A stretch of DNA of 64,000 bases from Gari tellinella (lineage: Eukaryota > Mollusca > Bivalvia > Cardiida > Psammobiidae), in NCBI GenBank assembly GCA_922989275.2, contig OV277867.1:8804001-8868000 (forward strand). Direction: 5' to 3'. The notes beneath the pieces were generated by a model. That model saw only the letters and a list, made by a program, of their open reading frames with translations, was not told the DNA's origin and ran no database searches. The translations under genes and the position numbers were made by a program. This document shows, piece by piece, positions 55,349 through 64,000 of the stretch (positions within the stretch are counted from its first letter, which is position 1; the number at the start of each line of letters is the position of its first letter).

Positions 55349-55737
55349 ACCCTTTTCCCCAAAGCCTGCACGGTTTCTAGTTTTAAAGAAAGATGATCAC
55401 TTAACATTTTCCCCAATAGAAGCATCTTTTAACTCATTTTATTCCGCCACTGAAAACACAGTTCCAATTAATACTGTTATGAACATGCGCCATAAGAAAT
55501 TTTATCTATATTCTAGCAGGTGGTAGCTTAGAACAGGCTGAAAGTAAAGCAGAATGTACCTTAAGGTGCATTCCGTGCTTCACTTTCAACCGCCTTTAAC
55601 CTAACATCTGCTAGGATGTAGATTTATTTTCTTATGATGCATATAATTATATTCATGACTGTATAAATTGAAGCCATAATTTCTTCTCAGTGGAGGAATA
55701 AATCAAAGGTGTAATAGCATTTATTGGGTAATGAGTT
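55349..55737. mobile_element. T1 MITEs, two overlapping copies
   Basis: CCTTTTCCCCAAAGCCTGC, then at GATCAC-TTAA a second T1 (ATTTTCCCCAATAGAAGC) with H1 near 55565, ending GTAATGAGTTAA. Confidence 0.6.
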
Positions 55738-55762
55738 AAATCATTCTACTTATGACTTTTAA

Positions 55763-56007
55763 CCCTTTCTCCCATAGAAGTGTCTTTTAGCGAATATGAT
55801 TTATTCCTCCTCTGAAGAAAATAGTTCCAATTTAATCAGTCATGAATATATATTACAGGGAATAATTTCTATATTCTTGCACATGATAGCTTAAAGCAGG
55901 CTGAAAGTAAAGCAGAATGCGCCTTAGGCGCATTCTTCTTTACTTTCAACCTGCTTTAAGAAGTCACATATATCCTCGATACTTGAAATAGACTATCAGG
56001 TAAAGTG
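55763..56007. mobile_element. T1 MITE, intact
   Basis: 245 bp; TTAA 55759-55762 and 56008-56011; H1 tip GCGCCTTAGGCGC. Confidence 0.85.
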
Positions 56008-56011
56008 TTAA

Positions 56012-56327
56012 CCAGCGTCAACCTACCATCTGGAAAGATACTTGAAATGCTTTCTGTGCCGTATGTTAAGGAGTTCCAATATTATTAAATATGTCACATT
56101 GTGTGTTGATTACTCTCCCTAGTGTAGAAATAACATTCATAAAAAAGCAGATGGTTGCTTAAAGCAAGCTAAAAGTAAAGCATTCTGCTTTACTTTTAAC
56201 CAGCTTCAACCTACCATCTGGGAAGATACTGGAAATGCCTTCTGCGTCTTATGTTAATATGGATGTCCTAGGTGGGGACTTCTTTCCCAAGTGTAAAAAT
56301 AATGAGGCATATTTATGGAGTAATGGG
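56012..56327. mobile_element. T1-like, internally duplicated
   Basis: CAACCTACCATCTGG-AAGATACT appears twice (56017, 56208); ends GGAGTAATGGG-TTAA (56328-56331), shared with the next element. Confidence 0.5.
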
Positions 56328-56331
56328 TTAA

Positions 56332-56551
56332 CCCATTTTATGCGGGATACACTTTTAGGTGTACCTTTAGACAAATAGTTTTGATCTCAGATCAGGTCCC
56401 ACATTGTGGGGCCTGATCTGAGATCAAAACTGTTTGCAGCTAAGTTAATACTCTATCAGAAAATGCTAAAATATTTTGCAAATATTTTAGTAATACCCGC
56501 TGCAGACGACATTTTAGAATGGCCGCCAAATATTACCCAGCATACAATGGG
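56332..56551. mobile_element. T4 MITE adjoining exon 7
   Basis: 220 bp; TTAA 56328-56331 and 56552-56555; CCCATTTTATGCGGGATAC / CAGCATACAATGGG. Ends 38 bp before exon 7. Confidence 0.88.
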
Positions 56552-56589
56552 TTAATACAGATTTTACAGAACATGTATATTATTTTCAG

Positions 56590-56697
56590 CTGCCAGGATA
56601 TACTCCACCAGCCCAGAAACTGTCTGATAAACTACAACACTTTGAGACCGCAGCTAAAACACAGAGCGCCACAAAATCGTCTAACAGGAACGTTCAG
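56590..56697 (+). CDS. Exon 7 (last visible), LPGYTPPAQKLSDKLQHFE
   Basis: Exon of 108 nt (36 codons), phase 0 in and out, with acceptor TTATTTTCAG and donor CAG|GTAAGC. It begins LPGYTPPAQKLSDKLQHFE and continues with a Thr/Ser/Lys tail. The K-L-x-x-F-E motif repeats those in exon 6. A T4 MITE ends at a TTAA only 34 bp upstream of the exon, so the branch point and pyrimidine tract sit in the short remaining gap or in the MITE. No later exon could be recognised between here and 64000, so the gene continues beyond the window. Confidence 0.78.
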
Positions 56698-56794
56698 GTA
56701 AGCATGTATTATGTTACCTAGCCTTCACTTACACTCGCACTCCTCTCAGACAACAACAACAACAACAACAACAGCAGTCTTACACAGTTATACT

Positions 56795-57028
56795 TTACCC
56801 CATACATAGCCTGTTTCTAGTTATGAAGACATGTGACCACTTAAAGCAGGTTGAAAGTAATGCAGAATGTGTCTTAAGGCACATTCTGCTTTACTTTCAA
56901 CCTGCTTTAAGCTATTATCTGCTAGAATATAGAAAATTTTTCTTACGATATTTATTTGTGACAGTATAAATTGGAACTATTTTCTTCAGTAGAGGAATTA
57001 ATTAAAGGCGTATTTATGGGGTAATGGG
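56795..57028. mobile_element. T1 MITE
   Basis: Left TTTACCCCATACATAGCC (flank eroded), right TTAA 57029-57032; H1 centred near 56875. A (CAA)n tract lies at 56752-56772. Confidence 0.78.
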
Positions 57029-57172
57029 TTAAAATACTGAACAACCAATTTATTCTTATTGTCCAAGCGGGCTAATTTACGACTTGTTGCCGTCCCTTGT
57101 GACACACAAACCTAGCATATATGCTGTCACAGGGGTTCTCATTGATGAGACTATATTGTCCACAGCCATTAG

Positions 57173-57670
57173 AACCCATTACCCCATTATAGTCTATTTC
57201 TAGTATTGATGACAGGTGACCACTTAACCCATTACCCCATAGCCTGTTTTTCAGTAGTTAAGATATGTGACCTATTAAAGCAGGTTGAAAGTAAAGCAGA
57301 ATGCGCCCTAGGGCGCATTCTGCTTTACTTTCAGCCTGCTTTAAGTTACTATTTGCTAGGATATAGAAAATATTTCTTATGGTACATATTCATGACAGTA
57401 TAAAATGGAACTATTTTCATTGGTGGATGAATAAAATGAATGCGCTAAAAGTCGCTTCTATAAGGGAAAGGGTTAAAGCAGGTTGAAAGTAAACCAGAAT
57501 GCTCCTTAAGGCACATTCTGCTTCACTTTATTATAAGCTACAATCTTCTATGATAAACAAAATAATTTTATGGCACATAATTTCATACATTACTGCATAT
57601 AGAGGAACTATTTTCTTATTGATAGGAATGAATCATAGGCATAAAAAGGCATATATATGGGGGTTATTGG
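57173..57670. mobile_element. T1 MITE with nested T1
   Basis: CCCATTACCCCATTATAGTC; split at GACCAC-TTAA-AGCAGGTTG; the right half has H1 remnants and ends near GGGGGTTATTGG. Confidence 0.68.
57238..57472. mobile_element. T1 MITE, nested
   Basis: 235 bp; TTAA 57234-57237 and 57473-57476; hybrid ends CCCATTACCCC / GGGAAAGGG; H1 centred near 57312. Confidence 0.86.
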
Positions 57671-57699
57671 ATAATCAACTGATATATGTAGCATAGTTA

Positions 57700-58210
57700 T
57701 ATACAGTTGAACCTCAATAACCTAAACCCTATTCAGTTAAAATAACAGGCTATTGTTTTACTAAATATGAATTTCAATAATTTGAAGTTGCTTGAATAGT
57801 CTTCAAACTTAAAATATGGCTTGACCCTAGTACATGTACAGGAAAATGTCATAAATGTTGAACTTGATGACTAAATATCTAAATCTGAGCGGCAAATATT
57901 GTGGAGCCAGATTAGACACTGGGTGACGTCTTAATTTCTGCCTCTGATTTGGCTCCGCCCTGTTTGTGATAAAACTATTTGTTTGTCCATTGTGTAACTG
58001 ATAGTAAATTCTTTCAATAGGCATACGGAGTTCCACGCCTATATCCCTTTACGGAGGAGTTTTTCCTAGCAGACGTCATATTCAGCATTTCTAGGAGAGC
58101 ATTTCTGCACCAAACACACAGACTCTTGAGAGAATTGGGAGAGTTCCTGTCTGTTTGTTTTTTTATGCACACTAGATGATACTGTACTCTTACAACAAAT
58201 GGATGGGTGT
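57700..58210. other. Sequence after exon 7 with TE remnants
   Basis: A TA-element-like left end (CAGTTGAACCTCAATAACC, 57704) and an H2-like hairpin at about 57893-57965. No convincing exon. Confidence 0.4.
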
Positions 58211-58216
58211 GGTTAA

Positions 58217-58459
58217 CTCTTTCCTCCCTGAAACTTTAAATGGACAATTCCAGTTTCCATTTTAGTCTAGTCCATTTCTGAGTTTTAAGGGTTGTTTTTG
58301 TGAATGATTGGCATTGTGACAAACAGTGAAGACCCTGATCAGAGGGCTCCTTTCGGAGCCCTCTGATCAGGGTCTTTACTGTTTGCATAGGACAAGTGTA
58401 CTATTCACATGTACACTGTTTGAAAAGCACGCCTATATGCGGGACTAGGGTTCAAAGAG
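58217..58459 (-). mobile_element. T2 MITE, intact
   Basis: 243 bp; TTAA 58213-58216 and 58460-58463; H2 tip GGGCTCCTTTCGGAGCCC. Confidence 0.88.
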
Positions 58460-58523
58460 TTAAAGAATACAAACAGAATGGATAAAAAGAGCTCTCCATA
58501 TTCCAGTTGATCTTGTAATTTAA

Positions 58524-58742
58524 CCCATTGTATGCTGGGTAATATTTGGCGGCCATTTTAAAATGTTGTCTGCAGCAAGTATAACTCAAATATTTGCAAA
58601 AGATTTTAGCAGTTTCTGATAAAATATTGACTTAGCTGCAAACAGTTTTGATCTCAGATCAGGCCCCAAAATGTGGGGCCTACCTGAGATCAAAACTGTT
58701 TGCCTAGAGGTACACCTAAAAGTGTATCCCACATAAAATGGG
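58524..58742. mobile_element. T4 MITE, intact
   Basis: 219 bp; TTAA 58520-58523 and 58743-58746; CCCATTGTATGCTGGG ends. Confidence 0.87.
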
Positions 58743-58784
58743 TTAAGCAACCATCCTATAGGAGATCAATGGGTACAGTCTTAA

Positions 58785-59249
58785 CCCATTACTAAATAGA
58801 TACACATTTTTGCGCCTTTAACCCATTCCCCCATAAACACGCCTTTTTACGCCTATAATTCATTACTCCACTGAAGAAAATATAGTTCCAAATTATACAG
58901 TGATGAATCTCTATCATAAGAAATATTTTCTTTATTGTAGCTGATGGTAGCTTGAAGCAGGCTGAAAGTAAAGCAGAATGTGCCTTAAGGCACATTCTGC
59001 TTTACTTTCAATCTGCTTTAAGTTGTCACCTATTTTCAAAAGTAGAAACAGGCTATGGGGTAATGGGTTAATTTATTTATTCACTGAAAAAATAGTTTCA
59101 ATTTATACAGTCATGGATATGTATCATAAGAGATGCAGGTTGAAAGTAAAGCTGAATGTACCTTAAGGCACATTCTGCTTTACTTTCTCAAACTGCTTTA
59201 AATGGTCACCTGTCATAAAAACTTAAGAAACAGGCTATGGGGTAAATGG
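58785..59249. mobile_element. T1 MITE with nested T1
   Basis: TTAA 58781-58784 at left; right GGGGTAAATGGG-TTAG. Split in the T1 motif GCC-TTTAA-TTTATTC. Confidence 0.78.
58822..59067. mobile_element. T1 MITE, nested
   Basis: 246 bp; TTAA 58818-58821 and 59068-59071; H1 centred near 58986. Confidence 0.88.
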
Positions 59250-59640
59250 GTTAGCGACCACCCAATAGGAGATGAATGTTTGGAGTCTATTAGTATTAAT
59301 ATTGTTTGATTCAGGATACAATTTATGCAGAAAGCTCCAATAGGATTTTTCTGCATTATTCTTTTCCTATATGAAGTTAAGTCTGCTTTACTTTAATCCT
59401 GCTTAAAAGGTCACCTGTCGATCTTCAATACTAGTGACAGGCTTTGGGCTAGAAGGTTAAACAGGCTGTAAGTAAAGCAAATAACTGCTTTAGGAGCTTT
59501 CTGCTTTACTTTCATTCTGCTTTAAGGAGGCACAAGTCTTAAAAGCTAGCAAAAGTTAGGAAATAGTTTATGTAGATATATGGAGACATGGGAGGACACA
59601 ACATCATGAACTTGGAAGTCTTGGAGAGAGGTTCTTTCTC
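59250..59640. other. Intergenic or intronic sequence with M2/H1 remnants
   Basis: Half hairpins AGCTCCAATAGGATTTTTC (59332) and GCTTTAGGAGCTTTCTGC (59488); no exon seen. Confidence 0.4.
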
Positions 59641-59645
59641 CTTAA

Positions 59646-59873
59646 CCAATTCAGCTTTTTTCATGTACTGAAAATAGGTAACTACTTAAAGCAGGTTGAA
59701 AGTAAAGTAGAATGTGCATTCTGCTTTACTTTCAGCCTGCTTTAAGCTAATACATACTAGATTTTAGAAATTACTTATTAGAATTCACATTTATAACTGT
59801 ATAAATTGGAACTATTTTATTCAGTGGATGAATATATCTAATGCGCTAAAAGGCGCTCCTGTGAGGAAAAGGG
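59646..59873. mobile_element. T1 MITE
   Basis: TTAA 59642-59645 and 59874-59877; H1 tip shortened to GAATGTGCATTC. Confidence 0.82.
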
Positions 59874-59897
59874 TTAATAACAACAACAACACACATA

Positions 59898-60143
59898 CAG
59901 TGGAGAATCTGTTATTCTTTCCCGTTTAAACGCAAACGTACGCAAACGCAAAGCACTAAAACGTAGAAAAGAACAACTTTTGGACAAATCTGATAATTCT
60001 TGTTTATCTTGGTGGCAAACAGTTTGGAGCCTGATCAGATGCCGGGTTACCCGGCGTCTGATCTGGCTCCAAACTGTTTGCACTGCAAATAATAGTTTTA
60101 GCGTAAACACGTTTATTGGGAAAGAATATTACATTCTCCACTG
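59898..60143. mobile_element. M1 MITE, intact
   Basis: 246 bp; TA-flanked; CAGTGGAGAATCTGTTATTC; H2 tip CCGGGTTACCCGG. Confidence 0.9.
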
Positions 60144-60500
60144 TAAAGAGATGTACACACCCACCTTTTTCTGGACTAGGATATGCCAAGATGGGGAAAA
60201 TGACCGAGTGATAGCCAATTGTAACCGAAGTGGCACAAACCTAAATCATATATATAGGACTTTCTGGCTGAGTTTGGTCTGCCAATTGACTTCTTACATT
60301 TCATTATCAATAAAAACATTTTCAAAATATCAAAAGTCTTGAAACTAAATGAACATTGTAGGAACCTAAACCACAAAGTTTGCATGTTGAAAGGTTAATT
60401 GAATCAGTTGGCAATAATCTAGGGTTTGTCGTAAAAGTTATCTACCGCATTACATACAATCAACACTCTTCACAGGGATTATCATGGCTTCCTTACCTGA
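60144..60500. other. Sequence with nothing recognised
   Basis: No exon, RNA gene or repeat end seen. Confidence 0.4.
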
Positions 60501-60690
60501 TACTTGAAAACCTGTTTCCAGTTTTGAAGATAGCTAGGTGACCACTTAAAACAGGTTGAAAGTAAAGCTGAATGAACAACCTGCTAATTAAGATCTGGGA
60601 AACATTTCATACGATGTATATTCATGACTGTTAATTTTCTTCAGTGGAGGAACAAAGTGAAGGATTTTCTATGGAGTAATGAGTTACACA
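60500..60690. mobile_element. T1 MITE, decayed
   Basis: CCTGTTTCCAGTTTTGAAG, H1 left arm, CTATGGAGTAATGAGTTAC. Confidence 0.55.
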
Positions 60691-60706
60691 GAAGTAGCTG
60701 TAAGAA

Positions 60707-60956
60707 CCCTTTACCGGATAGCCTATTTCTAGTATTGAAGATAGGTGACCAATTAAAGCAGGTTGAAAGTAAAGCAGAATGTGCCCTTATAGGCACATTC
60801 TGCTTACTTTCAGCCTGCTTTAAGCCACCATGTGCTAGAAATCGAAAATATTCCATATACATGTAATATATATTCATGACTGATTGAATTGGAACTATTT
60901 TATTCAGCAGACGAATATATGATATGCGTTAAAAAGTGCTTCTATGTGGGAAAGGG
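60707..60956. mobile_element. T1 MITE
   Basis: CCCTTTACCGGATAGCC / TGGGAAAGGG-ATAC; H1 centred near 60787. Confidence 0.78.
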
Positions 60957-61152
60957 ATACTAAAGTGTTATTACTAAACTTGTGTGATTTGACCACTCAT
61001 TGAAGAAATGTTAGATGGGGGACTGCTTTATTCAGGATAGAAAATATTGGGGGGAAACATTCCCCAATAAATGCTCATATGCTAGAGCTATGATGTCCAT
61101 TGCAAACTATTGAAGGCTGATTGCACTCAACCATCCATTTCCTTTCATTTAA

Positions 61153-61562
61153 CCCTTTCCCCCATAGAAGTGTCTTTTAGCGAATATGATTTATTCCTCC
61201 ACTGAAGAAAATAGTTCCAATTTAATCAGTCATGAATATTATATTATAGACAATATTTTCTATATTCTAGGACAGGATAGCTTAAAGCAGACTGAAAGTA
61301 AAGCAGAATGTGCCTTAACCCTTTCCCCAATAGAAGCGTCTTTTAGCCAATATGATTTATTCCTCCACTGAAGAAAATAGTTCCAATTTAATCAGTCATG
61401 AATATATATTATAGACAATATTTTCTATATTCTAGGACAGGATAGCTTAAAGCAGACTGAAAGTAAAGCAGAATGTGCCTTAAGGCACATTCTGCTTTAC
61501 TTTCAACCTGCTTTAAGTAGACATCTATCTTCAATACTAGATATAGGCTATCAGGTAAAGGG
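61153..61562. mobile_element. Two T1 MITEs, the second in the first's hairpin tip
   Basis: First copy from TTAA 61149-61152 to AATGTGCC; second 61319-61562 between TTAA 61315-61318 and 61563-61566. The right half of the first is absent, so this may be insertion plus deletion or unequal exchange. Confidence 0.78.
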
Positions 61563-61649
61563 TTAAACTGGAAAGCATTATAGATCTCTGTCTTCCTCAC
61601 TGTAATGCAGAAAGAATCTTTCTGTAAACCATTAAGTTTTAATCCTGCA

Positions 61650-62155
61650 TAAACCTTTACTCAATAGATACTCAGTTTTACTCATTTACTTTATTCCTCC
61701 ACTGAAGAAAATAGATCCAATTTATACAGACATAAATATTTATTATATGAAATATATTTTTTCTTTTAGCAGATGGTGTTACTTATTTAAAGCAGGCTAA
61801 AGGTCACCATAAAAGCAGAATGTCATTATGGTACATTCTGCTTTACTTTCAACCTGCTTTAACCCATTACCCCATAGCCTGTTTTTCATTTTGAAAATAA
61901 GTGACAACTTAAAGATGTTGAAAGTGAAGCAGAATGCGCCTTAAGGCGCATTATGCTTTACTTTAAGCCTGCTTTAAGCTTCCAACTGCTAGTATATAGC
62001 AAATATTTCTTATTTTACATATTCATAACTGTATAAATTGGAACTATTTTCTACAGTGAAGGAATAAATTAAAGGCGTAAAAAATGTGTATTAATGGGGT
62101 AATGGGTTAAGTGGTCACCTATCTTGAATACTTGAAATAGGCTATGGTTATGTGA
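61650..62155. mobile_element. T1 MITE with nested T1
   Basis: CCTTTACTCAATAGATACTC to GTGAGTAAAGGG; split at CCTGC-TTTAA-GTGGTCACC. Confidence 0.75.
61863..62106. mobile_element. T1 MITE, nested
   Basis: 244 bp; TTAA 61859-61862 and 62107-62110; CCCATTACCCC / GGGGTAATGGG. Confidence 0.88.
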
Positions 62156-62284
62156 GTAAAGGGATCACTATTGCCAAAGACTGCCATATGGTTGCTGTAG
62201 AGTCATTCTATGTTGGATGCTGAATATCTGTCTGTATATTTAGTGAACTCACTGCACTTAAGTATACATACACATATACATTTA

Positions 62285-62476
62285 CAGAGTTCCAGATAAA
62301 GGGAGTATTTCGAAAACTAAAATCTTTATTTCTGCTTTAAACCCTATGATGTCACAACTCATTAAAATCGTCTCTTCGAGACGATTCTAATGAGTAGTAA
62401 CACCATAGGATTTGTGCTGAAATAAGTGAGAAAATGTTGGATTTATTCAGTTCACTCCCTCTTATCTGGAGCCCTG
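62285..62476. mobile_element. A1 hAT-like MITE
   Basis: 192 bp; CAGAGTTCCAGATAAAGGG / CTTATCTGGAGCCCTG; CATTTA repeated at both flanks; hairpin ATCGTCTCTTCGAGACGAT. Confidence 0.82.
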
Positions 62477-62603
62477 CATTTATGTACACAAAGTTTTTAA
62501 TTATCTTTACTTAAAAAGTTAATTTAGTAACTCGCCCATTCCCCAGCCTCCTTGCATATTCTTGTCTATTCTTTGTTTGTACATCAACTGTATATTAACT
62601 TAA

Positions 62604-63130
62604 AGAGGCTCGCAACCGGATCAAGCATTAAAAATAGTAATTTGTAAAGATATGTCAAATGCTTATATAAATGGGTAAAATTTAGTTTAGGATAATAAAT
62701 TCTGTTAAAAAATGCATTTCCAAAAAAAAAAAAAAGAAGAGGCTCTGGTGGGATTCGAACCCGTGACCATCCATGCGGAGACAAAAATGAAAAATGAGGC
62801 ATCGCCTTTACGCCCTCGGCTACGGACGCTCTCTATATATATGGTAGCGAATTAACGTACTTCAATGATAGCTATTAATAGAACATTATTCGGCTCGGGT
62901 TTATGTCTGACCCCGTGTAGAGAAGCAACAACAACAACTATACCGTTAGCTAACGCTATGGAAAAACGATGGAAAATATCTAAAAAACTAAGATTCGGTG
63001 ACGATTCTTGAGACGTTTTTTGGACTGATCATATTTTTTTAATGTCAAAAGCCAAATAATGCCACAAATTTGCTTTTATTTGAGTATTTTATTTTATTTT
63101 GACAAGAACACGATCCGGTTGCGAGTCCCT
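62604..63130 (-). mobile_element. T5 element with tRNA-like module, copy 3
   Basis: 527 bp; TTAA 62600-62603 and 63131-63134; AGAGGCTCGCAACCGGATC / GATCCGGTTGCGAGTCCCT. The same arrangement as copies 1 and 2 in reverse, with a different tRNA-like interior. It interrupts a T1 element that resumes ACTCCATAAATAC and ends at TTAA 63373-63376. Confidence 0.88.
62722..62832 (-). tRNA. tRNA-like (Ser/Leu-type) pseudo-tRNA with terminator run
   Basis: On the minus strand: box A-like GTAGCCGAGGGCGTAAAGGCG region (62803-62823), long extra arm, box B GGGTTCGAATCC (62751-62762), then T13-14 (62722-62735). The 3' acceptor side does not pair with the 5' side. The box A is closer to a real tRNA-Ser/Leu than in the other T5 copies. 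Confidence 0.6.
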
Positions 63131-63404
63131 TTAATACTCCATAAATACTTATTTTGTGCATTTACCTTGTTCCTTCAGAAGATAATAGTTACACTTTATA
63201 TAACCATGGATATGATTGTATCATAAAAAATTTCAACATTCTAACAGATGGTAGCTTAAAACAAGCACGAAGTAAAGCAGAATACACCTCAAGGCGCATT
63301 TTGCTTTACTTTTTAACCTGCTTTAAGTGATCACTTGTCTTCAAAACTGGAAATAAGCCATGGGGTGAAGGGTTAAAGCAGTTTCAATTGGGTTTACTTA
63401 TATA

Positions 63405-63570
63405 GGTTATCGGGATCCCTTGTGGATCTTTTTAGTTACCAAAACATGAACAAGTCGACTTGGAATTTTGGGTAGCTTAATAAATACTGGTCTTATTAGC
63501 AAACAGTGTAGACCCAGATCAGAGGGCTCCTATAGGAGCCCTCTGATCTGGGTCTGCACTGTTTGCAAAT
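63405..63570. repeat. Family O repeat with H2
   Basis: GATCCCTTGTGGATCTTTTT, AAGTCGACTTGGAATTTTGG, then CAAACAGTGTAGACCCAGAT hairpin with GGGCTCCTATAGGAGCCC tip. Confidence 0.65.
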
Positions 63571-63721
63571 GTAATGAGTATATTTTAAACAGGTCTAATA
63601 TGTGGTGTTGAAAGTCTAGAGGTAATGGCACATATGTTTTCTTCAGTATCCAGGCTCTACTGGTTGATTGGTACACCTTTTTACAGATGTTTTGTGTTGG
63701 CATTCTTCCGGCAACCACAGA

Positions 63722-63972
63722 CATTCCTTGAACTGTAGAAACGAGTTTTACCTTTTATCTGACAAATCCAACATTTTCTCACTCTTTTTTGCACCAAATC
63801 CTGTGGTGTTACTACTCATTAGAATCGTCTCGAAGAGACGATTCTAATGAGTAGTGACACCATAGGGTTTAATTCAGAAATAAAGATTTTAGTTTTTTGA
63901 AAAACTACTCTTATCTGGTGCTCTGATTCCTTGAACTGTAGAAACGAGTTTTACCTTTTATCTGACAAATCC
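63722..63972. mobile_element. A1-type MITE between 47-bp direct repeats
   Basis: ATTCCTTGAACTGTAGAAAC...TGACAAATCC occurs at 63723-63769 and again at 63927-63973. Between them lies an inverted A1-type body (hairpin ATCGTCTCGAAGAGACGAT, right end CTTATCTGGTGCTCTG). Confidence 0.7.
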
Positions 63973-64000
63973 TAGCAGTAAACAGATAAGCTGATAATAT

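Noticed and set aside
58021..58175. Possible eighth exon after CTTTCAATAG
   Set aside because: An open phase-0 frame exists but runs to a stop with no good donor, and its composition (Phe/Leu-rich) is unlike the other exons.
1..64000. A bacterial or phage-type gene system
   Set aside because: No operons, ribosome-binding sites or long ORFs; all evidence points to an intron-rich animal gene embedded in transposons.

Overview
This window is from a metazoan nuclear genome, most likely a heteroconchian bivalve mollusc (inference). It is AT-rich, has short exons bounded by GT/GC-AG splice sites, lacks any prokaryote-style gene, and is crowded with small DNA transposons. It also carries bivalve-type repeats: elements ending in 'AGCTCACC...GGTGAGC' with 145-160 bp minisatellite cores, and a V-SINE-like element. 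I cannot name the species from sequence alone.

One gene is visible. Seven plus-strand exons (7744-7821, 20567-20645, 28173-28232, 39206-39238, 41802-42044, 52362-52898, 56590-56697) join in a single open frame of about 379 codons. Neither the first nor the last exon of the gene is in the window. The product is highly charged: short Arg/Ser/Tyr-rich exons, then an 81-residue E/R/Q-rich probable single helix, then an acidic/basic low-complexity segment. This is a caldesmon/smoothelin-like cytoskeletal composition, but the family is not proven. Introns run from 2.6 to 12.8 kb and are almost entirely mobile elements.

Family names used below. TTAA-target families: T1 (ends CCCATTACCCC or CCCTTTCCCCC, hairpin H1), T2 (ends CCCTTTGAACCCTAG and its mate, hairpin H2), T3 (CCCTTAGCCCGCC, H2), T4 (CCCATTGTATGCTGGG / CCCATTTTATGCGGG, H2), T5 (AGGGACTCGCAACCGG, carries a tRNA-like pol III module), T6 and T7 (minor, H2). 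TA-target families: M1 (CAGTGGAGAAT, H2), M2 (CAGTARAACCTCTCTATTA, H1), M3 (CAGTGAAACCCCTCTAAAC), M4 (CAGTCAAACTTCGATATC), M5 (CAGCGCTCCCTCTCTAC, H2), M6 (1.1 kb). hAT-like families: A1 (CAGGGCTCCAGATAAG) and A2 (CAGGGCTGCCATTTC, H1). H1 is a palindrome built on CTTAAAGCAGGYTGAAAGT / AAAGCAGAATG with TTAA at its centre. H2 is a palindrome built on CAAACAGTNTRGA / CC.GATCAGA. The same two hairpins recur inside families whose ends and target-site duplications differ.

Layout. 1-7.7 kb: M1, nested M4/T1/foldback, a GGGCCC-MITE carrying a 160-bp minisatellite element, a 121-bp retro-insertion with a hammerhead-like core, and T1 copies. 7.7-14.9 kb: exon 1, T2, M1-M3 and nested T1. 14.9-20.5 kb: a 5.6 kb element with very long inverted arms holding broken coding fragments. 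20.5-30.4 kb: exons 2 and 3, T5 and many T1. 30.4-35.4 kb: a 4.9 kb TIR element with an intact 7-bp duplication, filled by about 20 minisatellite units and a nested TA element. 35-46 kb: exons 4 and 5, a V-SINE, a 61-bp satellite split by T5, and an element with an 8-bp duplication. 46-56 kb: multi-level nests, exon 6 and a second Helitron-like minisatellite element. 56-64 kb: exon 7 and dense T1, M1, A1 and T5 copies. The most striking pattern is repeated insertion of TTAA elements into the TTAA sites built into other elements' own hairpins.
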